From Pseudomonas sp. GM78 (GTDB taxonomy: Bacteria > Pseudomonadota > Gammaproteobacteria > Pseudomonadales > Pseudomonadaceae), in contig NZ_AKJF01000109.1 of the NCBI RefSeq assembly GCF_000282475.1, forward strand, positions 16,627 through 80,626: a stretch of 64,000 nucleotides of DNA. Direction: 5' to 3'. Position numbers and translations under genes: made by a program. Each line of letters starts with the position of its first letter. Position 1 is the stretch's first letter. This document shows positions 17,301-23,573 of this stretch, piece after piece. Under the pieces are notes generated by a model. The model was given only the letters and a program-made list of their open reading frames with translations. It made no database searches and was not told where the DNA came from.

Positions 17301-18336
17301 CGATGTTCGAACCGGCGCCTTTGGCGAACAGGCCGTACATGCCGGCACCGGTGACATCCAGCGTGCTGTGTGCACCGCCTACTGACACGGAACCGCCGGA
17401 CTCGGCATGCACGACACCCATGCCGAGGCTCTTCACGTTGTTTGGATTGCTATAGGTCAGCTCGCTGTTTTTCAGGGCGACGGCCGCACCGGACTCGACA
17501 CGTACCGCGCTGGTGTTGGTTGCGGTCATATCCACTTTGACGCCGTTGCCATCGATGCGGCTGCCGTCATCCAATGCCAGCAGCCCGTGGCTGCCTGACC
17601 CGGTAGTAGCGACTTGAACATTGTTCAGTTGCACCTGGCCGCCGTCCAGGGCCACCGCGCCACGGGAGCCCTTGGCAACCGTGCTGACGTCGCCGCCCTT
17701 GAAGTCGATCCGACTACCGGCGCCGCGGGCGATCAGGCCGGTGTTGTTGCTGCCTGAGGCGCCACCCATGCTGATGGAAGCGTTGGTCAAGTCGATTTGG
17801 CCGCCATTCTCGGCAATGACGCCGGTCATGTTGCTGACATTGAGCGGTACGTTCGCCGTGTTCTTCGGAATCAGAATCACGTTGGCATTCCGCGCTTCGA
17901 TACGGCCACCGTCGGCGGCGTGCAAACCACGCTGACCGTTGGCCGAGACCGTGCTGGTGGAGCCACTGTCCACCTTGCCGCGATCGAAGTTGATTGCGAT
18001 GCCTGACAGCGCTTGCACGCCGGTGGCGTTCGCGGCACGTAGCGTGACCGATTCGTCGCTGTGGTCACCGTCAGTGGCGATGCCAACACCGCCGGCCGTG
18101 GTCACGGTGGCACCGAGCAGGAAAACCTGAGGCGCGTTGCGCAGCGCCTCCATGGCGATTGCAAGGTAGAAGGGTGGAGTGTCAGGGGTGCCGGGGATCG
18201 TCGCCCAATCTGCGGTTTGCGCCTCGGTGATATTGATGTTGAAAAGGCCGGCCAGGATCAGGCTCAGTGCAGTAGCCAGCTTGTTGCGACGCAGGTGGGT
18301 AAGGGCACCATGCGTGGTATTTGTGTAAGTAGTCAT
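14386..18336 (-). CDS. Autotransporter (type Va) with pertactin-like passenger
   Basis: This 1316-aa protein has three parts. An extended N-terminus with a signal (RRNKLATALSLILAGLFNI) comes first. The passenger then runs to about residue 1000 and is built of short glycine-, asparagine- and serine-rich beta-helix repeats such as ARGAGSRIDFKGGDVST and GLFAKGAGSNIDVENTDI. A Pro/Asp/Val linker (TDPVNPI repeats) and a roughly 270-residue beta-barrel ending GILGIKVKF close it. Type V proteins place the passenger on the cell surface, often for adhesion or biofilm formation. The adjacent response regulator and a palindrome at 18416 suggest dedicated regulation. Confidence 0.93.
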   Translation of the reverse strand: MTTYTNTTHGALTHLRRNKLATALSLILAGLFNINITEAQTADWATIPGTPDTPPFYLAIAMEALRNAPQVFLLGATVTTAGGVGIATDGDHSDESVTLRAANATGVQALSGIAINFDRGKVDSGSTSTVSANGQRGLHAADGGRIEARNANVILIPKNTANVPLNVSNMTGVIAENGGQIDLTNASISMGGASGSNNTGLIARGAGSRIDFKGGDVSTVAKGSRGAVALDGGQVQLNNVQVATTGSGSHGLLALDDGSRIDGNGVKVDMTATNTSAVRVESGAAVALKNSELTYSNPNNVKSLGMGVVHAESGGSVSVGGAHSTLDVTGAGMYGLFAKGAGSNIDVENTDIVMHGLAGGTVNGLSHGVVVSGGAAASLSDSRLTIKEDVWNGSKGVNVNDAGARFTLDQSEIVSEKAGAHGILAQSQAEVNVTNSSITALKDNTQGVRINGVVQDAGLPPSTLNARNMQIETFGKGESEGLVLSTGAHARLEGGSVTTHGDADLLAGTRAIGIALKPSGDASKPTTLWADGTAVHTFGRMAHGVGVDDGSMAYLNNLSVTTEGQSAHGLYSLVEWPGDHIVAGLFADNVNVRTFGASAAGAMVKQDSVAHGERKATLTLNNASVSTSGSNAPGLNAVNGGVLAATNSVINTTGASAHGAYSLSNGEFTAGVPSVIALENVSTTTSGAKAHAAMAENDARIDADRVTLSASGAGSAALALSGSDFYTPQASVNNGILRNIDGGTISTRGPASLQLTDSSVGGSRLWLDTAASPTAAGNAHIDLSGSVVSGAATTAAGSQSDVTLRDISIWQLTGPSNLSHLRNNASLIDFSAPVGNTFKQLTVNNYHGENGTIALNTYLFDDGSPSDRLVVDGGQASGSTNLQIKNAGGAGALTTGNGIMVVDAVNGGTTQPEAFRLLSQVKAGPYEYTLHRASQDDSNEQAWYLRSTRDVPTDPVNPIIPTDPVNPITPTDPEVPVSPAPVFPQAPNYRAETSLYQGIPAMALHYSRAMVDTLHERVGEERRRATVDPLLYEDERTAGPSLGWGRVIYSNGKDSSASFNHDYSVRAFQVGIDLYHSEDAFGRTNQAGLSLGIGSIDGSVDRTDGKFAGSDGLRAISLGGYWTHYTPTGSYVDSVLQLHRFKAEAKPGDADKLKTRGHGVTASVEVGRPFILDADKEMYIEPQAQVVYSKSNIKNAQDGAAEVRFNDVDSLTGRLGVRVDKDWFREDDKGELQRINAWVRPSVWHEFKGQPKTEFSSAAGYVPFTNDMRGTWGELNLGVDYQINDRTSVTGSVGYQKAFEGDSRSYEGILGIKVKF

Positions 18337-18415
18337 GGCGAAATCTCTGATGAATGGTGTTGCTCAGAGTTTTCGCCTCAGGGGTATTAGGGTCTGTCGT
18401 AGCTTCCTGTGTCTT

Positions 18416-18435
18416 CTGTAGTGCAATCCCTACAG
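18416..18435 (-). promoter_or_regulatory. Palindromic operator-like site in the autotransporter promoter
   Basis: CTGTAGTGCAATCCCTACAG has perfect 6-base arms CTGTAG/CTACAG and lies about 80 bases upstream of the autotransporter start. It matches 17 of 20 positions of the site at 14329, upstream of the small-ORF pair. It lies in the 113-base gap between the regulator stop and the autotransporter start. Confidence 0.55.
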
Positions 18436-18449
18436 GAATATCTTGCGCG

Positions 18450-20153
18450 TCAACCCGACTGGGTGAACCGCAGGGAGAGGAGGGCGAGCGGGAGCTCAGT
18501 CGCTGGCTGTTCGAGTTCCAGAGAACCGCCCATGAGTGCCGCAAGGTGGGAGCACAGCGCGCGTCGCGGGTTGATCGCATCCAGGTCCAGACCGTCGGCG
18601 AGTCCCTCGGCTCGCGACGTTGGGCCTGGTTCCACGCTCAACTCCCAGAGTAATTCGGCCTGGGTGGATGCAGTCATCCGACACACTACCGTGAGTTCCG
18701 GTAGTCCCAGGTCAATGCAATATTCCAGCAGCGCCCGCAGTAATTGCCGGTAACGGGACGCGTCAACCCAACACCTGGCGGGCGATGGAGCCAGGGTCAA
18801 AAGAACTGACCCCGGATACCGGCTGTTGAAGTCGGCGATTTCGAGATCGGTCTGTCGACCCAGCTCAGCGGCGCGGGGCATCAGCACGAGGGTTCCCCGT
18901 TCGATGCGCACCAGATCCAGCAACACCTCAAATTGTTCGTGCAGTGTCTGCAGTTGGGCCTGAGCCTTGATCACATTTTCGTTATCAGGCCATTGAACGG
19001 CCAGCGGGCGTACGGACTTCTGAATCGATCGGATCATGGTCAGCAGGTGCTCACCGGTATCGTGTAGGAACTGAGTGCGGGTGCGGCTGATTGCCTTGCC
19101 TGACTCGCGGGCCTGGGTCAGGGCGGTGATTTGCTGGTCCTGCTCGGAGAGATCTACCGTCGAGCAGAGCATGCCGATCAGGGTTCCCTGGTCGTCACGA
19201 AAAGGTACCTGCCAAGTTCGAATGGCAATACGTCGGCCTTGGTAGTCCAGGATTTCATCAGAACAGTAAGGTTGCTCCAGCGCTATGTTCTGCAAGTAAC
19301 GGGTGTGGAGTTTGAGTGCTTGTTCCGGCGGCAGCATATCGCTGTCGATAATGCGCATACCCGTGGCCTGTTCCGGGCTGATGTCATGGAACTCCAGGAA
19401 CCGGCCATTGCAGGCCAGCAAGTAGCCTTCGGTATCGCGTAGGGCAACAGGGAAGGGCATGGCATCAAACATGTGATGAAATTGCGCGTTATCCAGCCCG
19501 CCGGTTTCTGACTGCGTTGCAATACCCCCCAACAGGCCTTGTCGCCACGCGATCTCCAACAGTTGGGCCAGGGAGTCGACATTCAGCTTTTGCTGAAGGC
19601 GTGTCTTATAGGTACTGACCGTGCGATCACTGAGGGCCAGCTCATCGGCGATTTCCTTATTGCTACGGCCATTGGCCAGGTAGCGCAGCACAGTCAACTC
19701 GCGGGCGGACAGGCTGCGCAATTGCTCTGCTTCGGCCTTGAGACCAATCTGCGGCGCGACGCTGCCCACCCAGTGACTGGGGAAATAACTGTGACCGCGC
19801 AGCAGCGTGCGTACCGCTTCGCCCAGCTCATCGAAGTCATCCTGTTTGCTGATGAACCCGGTGCCGCCGGCCTGCAAGGTCAGCCCGGCGAAGTGTTCGC
19901 TGCTTTGCGCCGTCAGCACCAGGACGGGCACTTTGCTACCTTGCTGGCGCAAGCGCTGAATCACTTCCAGCCCGCCGAGGCGTGGCAGCACCAGGTCGAG
20001 GATCAGCAAGGACGGCTCAAGCCGCAATGTTTGTCGTAAGGCATCCGCGCCGTCATCCAGCTCGGCAACAATCGAATGCCCTTGTGCCTCCAGTACCTGG
20101 CGTATGGCGTGACGAATCAGCGGCTGTTCGTCGGCGATCACAATGTTGCTCAT
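18450..20153 (-). CDS. Hybrid response regulator: REC - LuxR HTH - PAS - degenerate histidine kinase
   Basis: The protein has 567 residues. Residues 1-120 form a receiver domain with phospho-acceptor D53 and conserved K103. Residues 147-200 form a LuxR/FixJ helix-turn-helix (LSARELTVLRYLANGRSNKEI). About 225-340 is a PAS domain, and 350-567 resembles a histidine kinase core. In that core the H-box is poor (QFLHDTGEH), the N-box asparagine is absent (LLEYCID), and the G1 and G2 boxes are replaced (EPGPTS, NPRRALCSHLAALMGG). It is therefore probably an inactive kinase-like sensor fused behind a response regulator, reversing the usual order. It lies just upstream of the autotransporter and probably controls it. 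Confidence 0.85.
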   Translation of the reverse strand: MSNIVIADEQPLIRHAIRQVLEAQGHSIVAELDDGADALRQTLRLEPSLLILDLVLPRLGGLEVIQRLRQQGSKVPVLVLTAQSSEHFAGLTLQAGGTGFISKQDDFDELGEAVRTLLRGHSYFPSHWVGSVAPQIGLKAEAEQLRSLSARELTVLRYLANGRSNKEIADELALSDRTVSTYKTRLQQKLNVDSLAQLLEIAWRQGLLGGIATQSETGGLDNAQFHHMFDAMPFPVALRDTEGYLLACNGRFLEFHDISPEQATGMRIIDSDMLPPEQALKLHTRYLQNIALEQPYCSDEILDYQGRRIAIRTWQVPFRDDQGTLIGMLCSTVDLSEQDQQITALTQARESGKAISRTRTQFLHDTGEHLLTMIRSIQKSVRPLAVQWPDNENVIKAQAQLQTLHEQFEVLLDLVRIERGTLVLMPRAAELGRQTDLEIADFNSRYPGSVLLTLAPSPARCWVDASRYRQLLRALLEYCIDLGLPELTVVCRMTASTQAELLWELSVEPGPTSRAEGLADGLDLDAINPRRALCSHLAALMGGSLELEQPATELPLALLSLRFTQSG

Positions 20154-20269
20154 TCCGGGCCCTCCTGGCTGGAGTCTGGTCAGTTTAGTCGCAACCTTTG
20201 ATCCGGCAATCGGGCAAACCCCGGATTTGGTGCTGAACTCAATCGCAGCACTGATCAGGAGGGATCACC

Positions 20270-21343
20270 ATGGCGACCATGAAAGCTGCAATATTCGTCG
20301 AGAAAAACCGGATTGTTCTCGACGACAAACCCATTCCCGAAGTCGGGCCCCTGGATGCACTGGTGCGCATTACCACCACCACGATCTGTGGCACCGACGT
20401 GCACATCCTGCGCGGCGAATACACAGTGGCCAAGGGCCTAACTGTGGGCCACGAACCGGTGGGCGTGATCGAACGCTTGGGCTCGCAGGTACGCGGCTTT
20501 GTCGAAGGCCAGCGCGTGATTGCGGGTGCGATCACCCCCAGCGGCCAGAGTTACGCCTGCCTGTGCGGTTGTGGTTCGCAGGATGGCCCAGACACCCGCC
20601 ATGGCTTCCGGGCCACCGGCGGCTGGAAGTTCGGCAACATCATCGATGGTTGCCAGGCTGAATACGTGTTGGTGCCGGATGCGCTGGCCAATCTGTGTCC
20701 GATTCCGGATGGTCTGAGCGACGAACAGGTGCTGATGTGCCCGGACATCATGTCCACCGGATTCTCCGGGGCCGAGCGAGGCGGGGTGGAGATCGGCGAT
20801 ACCGTCGCGGTGTTTGCCCTGGGGCCGATCGGGCTCTGTGCGGTGGCCGGTGCACGGCTTAAAGGCGCGACTACGATCATTGGCGTTGATGCTGTGGGTG
20901 AACGCATGAGCGTCGCCAAACAACTGGGAGCCACCCATGTCGTCAATTTCAAGGACGGCGACGTGGTTGAACAAATCATGGCCCTGACGGATGGGCGCGG
21001 CGTGGATGTGTCCATCGAGGCGCTGGGCACTCAGGGGACTTTCGAGTCGGCGCTGCGGATTCTGCGCCCCGGTGGCCGGCTCTCCAGCCTCGGCGTGTAC
21101 TCTAGCGACCTGCGCATTCCTCTGGACGCATTTGCTGCCGGGTTGGGAGATTACAGCATCATCACGACGTTGTGCCCGGGTGGGAAAGAACGCATGCGAA
21201 GGTTGATGGCGGTGGTGGAGAGTGGCGGGGTGGATTTGTCGCCGTTGGTGACTCATCGGTACAAGCTGGATGACATAGAAGCGGCGTATGAGCTGTTTGC
21301 TCACCAAAGGGATGGCGTCATGAAGGTTGCAATTGCCCCATGA
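20270..21343 (+). CDS. Zinc-dependent alcohol dehydrogenase (MDR superfamily)
   Basis: The 357-aa protein starts at ATG 20270 behind an AGGAGG site. The catalytic zinc motif ICGTDVH includes C40, GHEPVGVIE holds the His-Glu pair, and VFALGPIGLCAVAGA is the nucleotide-binding Rossmann loop. The sequence resembles NAD(P)-dependent secondary alcohol dehydrogenases, which oxidise alcohols or reduce ketones in the cytoplasm. It is monocistronic, reads away from the regulator at 20153, and marks the left edge of the accessory island. Confidence 0.88.
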   Translation: MATMKAAIFVEKNRIVLDDKPIPEVGPLDALVRITTTTICGTDVHILRGEYTVAKGLTVGHEPVGVIERLGSQVRGFVEGQRVIAGAITPSGQSYACLCGCGSQDGPDTRHGFRATGGWKFGNIIDGCQAEYVLVPDALANLCPIPDGLSDEQVLMCPDIMSTGFSGAERGGVEIGDTVAVFALGPIGLCAVAGARLKGATTIIGVDAVGERMSVAKQLGATHVVNFKDGDVVEQIMALTDGRGVDVSIEALGTQGTFESALRILRPGGRLSSLGVYSSDLRIPLDAFAAGLGDYSIITTLCPGGKERMRRLMAVVESGGVDLSPLVTHRYKLDDIEAAYELFAHQRDGVMKVAIAP

Positions 21344-21762
21344 GGTTTTATGAAAAAATGAGACTCCATGTGGTTGGCTCTACTGGTCTTATATTCACCG
21401 GCTTGCAGTTGGGCTACTTACCGGTTTTGACCGATAGTTATCCTTCATGAAGGGTTTCTATTCCATGACTTGTCGACCGCCAGTCTGGATTCACTACGTA
21501 CTCATCAAATTCAAGCCGCTTGCGCCCACCGATGCGTTTGAACCGTTGCCGGCATACGACTTATGGACACTCCGCACAACCAAGTATCTTTCAACTGCGC
21601 GGCAGCTGTCCTCAAAACTCTAAAACCGAAGTTTGCAGGGGCAAAACTGAATCTGTAATGCACCTGTGCCGTACCCAAGTCGCTTGCACAAGCCTGGGAT
21701 AGGTACATTGCGGGACCGGCAAGCACAAATTGAACCGTTAGCTGGGGGCCGTCGACTGCAAG
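21344..21762. other. Non-coding stretch before the motif array
   Basis: No convincing gene is present. The short open frames here lack ribosome sites and recognisable sequence. This stretch may contain the left boundary of the island. Confidence 0.5.
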
Positions 21763-21857
21763 AGTTTCAGATTTGCAGATCTCTTTGCACGACAGTTTCA
21801 AATTTATCTTTCATTTGGGGGGCGTTACCGGCATTTCTGATGGAAAAGTTTCAAATT
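21763..21857 (+). repeat. Three-motif array upstream of the KfrA-like gene (copy A)
   Basis: Three direct copies of an AGTTTCAAATT-like 11-mer start at 21763 (AGTTTCAGATT), 21794 (exact) and 21847 (exact), giving spacings of 31 and 53 bases. The same three motifs with the same spacings occur inverted at 61320-61414. The last motif ends 23 bases before the GTG start of the KfrA-like gene. The array could be its operator or a recombination/resolution site. Confidence 0.65.
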
Positions 21858-21880
21858 CATGAAGTCGCAAGGCAGTAGGG

Positions 21881-22735
21881 GTGCCGGAAAACGACGTGTT
21901 TGCCGCCGCGGATGCGGTGTTGGCCCGTGGGGAACGGCCAACGGTGGAACGTGTCCGCCTGGAACTGGGGCGCGGCAGTCCGGCGCGGGTCGGTGGCCTG
22001 CTCGATCAGTGGTGGGCACGCTTGGCCGAACGCCTGAGTGGCGAGATCCGCTTGCCGGCATTACCGAACGAGGTGTCACAAGCTTTTGTTGCGGTGTGGC
22101 AACAGGCAATCCTTCTCGCGCAAGGTGTCGCCGAACAGGCATTGGACAAACAACGACAGGTAGTCGCCGCAGAGCGTGAGCGGGTCGCTGCCGTCGAGGA
22201 GCAGGCGCGTCAGGATGCGGCGCAGTTTCGGCAGCAAACGGTGGAGGCAGTGGCGGGACGCCTAACCGTCGAGACGCGACTGGCTGACCTCGAGTTGTTG
22301 CTGGCGCAGCGTCAGACTCAGATCGAGGACCTGCAGCAACAGCGTGAAGACCTGTTGCGCGAGCGCGGCGAGGCTCAGCAACAAAGTCAGACACTCCAGC
22401 AGGAAATGCAGGCGCTGCGGCTAAAGATGGAGCAGGAGCGCATCGCCCAGGAAAGCTACGTCCGTGGCGTCGAAAATCGCGCTTACCGCGAGGTCGATCA
22501 CGCTAGGGAGGAGGGCAAAGCGATGATGATCCAACTCAAAGCCACCGGGCGGCAGGTCGAGCAGTTACAACGGCGGCTGGAGTCGACTCAAAACGAGCTC
22601 AGTCAATCTAGGCAATTGACTGCGGCACAGCAGGCCCGCGCCGAAGCCCTAGAACAACAATTGACGAAGGTGCGTCAGGTTCCCGCCGTCAAGCGTAAGC
22701 CCAAATCCCGAAAATCCGTAGTATCGACCGATTGA
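21881..22735 (+). CDS. KfrA-like/TnpT-like DNA-binding coiled-coil protein
   Basis: This 284-aa protein starts at GTG 21881; an in-frame stop closes the frame just upstream. Residues 1-60 form a KfrA-type DNA-binding domain (VFAAADAVLARGERPTVERV, then LGRGSPARVGGLLDQWW). Residues 110-265 are a long Gln/Glu/Arg-rich coiled coil (EEQARQDAAQFRQQ, LLAQRQTQIEDLQQQ), and the tail is basic (KRKPKSRKS). The architecture matches plasmid KfrA regulators and the TnpT co-resolvase of Tn4651-type transposons. No transposase or recombinase is adjacent, so it may be a transposon relic or an autonomous nucleoid-binding protein. The upstream motif array is its likely binding site. Confidence 0.75.
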   Translation: MPENDVFAAADAVLARGERPTVERVRLELGRGSPARVGGLLDQWWARLAERLSGEIRLPALPNEVSQAFVAVWQQAILLAQGVAEQALDKQRQVVAAERERVAAVEEQARQDAAQFRQQTVEAVAGRLTVETRLADLELLLAQRQTQIEDLQQQREDLLRERGEAQQQSQTLQQEMQALRLKMEQERIAQESYVRGVENRAYREVDHAREEGKAMMIQLKATGRQVEQLQRRLESTQNELSQSRQLTAAQQARAEALEQQLTKVRQVPAVKRKPKSRKSVVSTD

Positions 22736-23573
22736 ATCCACAGCCATCAGCGGCCATTCCACACTCCGGCTTGCAGCCTGCGATCCCGATGCAGCAATCA
22801 GCTGAACTGAACCTGAGGTTCAGCTTCAGTCCATGAGCGACTGAATTGCCTTAACGGCCTCATTCCTTATTGGATAGGCATACGGATTATGCCAGTTGAG
22901 CCGCACCGACTGGATCAAGCCATGATCGCCGCAGCCCGTTTTCCGCTTCGTAGCGATCCGGCGAAGAGCCAGTTCTGCGGCTAAGAGCCCTCGGAACCGG
23001 GGGCTGAGGGATGATCGGGGGTGAATCTAGGTGGTGACAGCAGGATTGACACAGCGATTATGGATTGACTATTGTTCATCTGCGCCTAGGCGTGAACCAC
23101 AGGGTGGTTACAGGGATCTTCGGATCGCACCCCTCTTCTGATGAAAGTCAGATGGCCCAGTGCCAGGTAACAGCGTCCTGCCCCGTCGAACGCATGCAAT
23201 CGACGGCTGAGAATCCCGCCTAAAGCGGGATTCGTCGTTTCTGGCCTTTCAACTACCCGGAAGTAAATATCGAAATTTCTGGCATGTAAATATCCAAAAC
23301 CGTGTAGCTCCTTCCGGTTTTGGATATTTACTTCCAACACGTCGCTGTGTGAAAACTGCATAAGCGTCCGGTAGCCGGACGCTTACGATCTTTCCAGTAA
23401 TCCACGACCTTGAGGGCCATGCCAATTCTCCGGGGTGAGCTGCCGCTCGCTGGCGAAATCATCGAAGGATGGCGTGTCGATGAACCCTTCATGGGCGAAG
23501 GAAGACTGCACGCATAGGAGATCGGCCGACCATTTGAGTGGCGGCCACGATACCGGGCCGGCCCTCTGGATCC
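22736..23573. other. Gene-free 838-bp stretch rich in inverted repeats
   Basis: No gene is supported. The stretch contains a 9-bp hairpin GAATCCCGC/GCGGGATTC at 23211-23233, the 17-bp inverted repeat at 23286-23331 and a perfect 11-bp hairpin TAAGCGTCCGG/CCGGACGCTTA with a 3-base loop at 23361-23385. A 34-codon ORF near 23417-23521 (ending EGWRVDEPFMGEGRLHA) looks coding-like and may be the tail of a lost gene. The stretch separates the KfrA-like gene from the NTPase-nuclease gene. Confidence 0.6.
23259..23334. repeat. 17-bp inverted repeat with an extra direct half-site
   Basis: GTAAATATCCAAAACCG (23286-23302) pairs perfectly with CGGTTTTGGATATTTAC (23315-23331) around a 12-base loop. GGAAGTAAATATC also occurs at 23259-23271, and its complement GGATATTTACTTCC closes the right arm. 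Three related half-sites in about 75 bases suggest a protein-binding or recombination site. A structured RNA is also possible. Confidence 0.6.
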
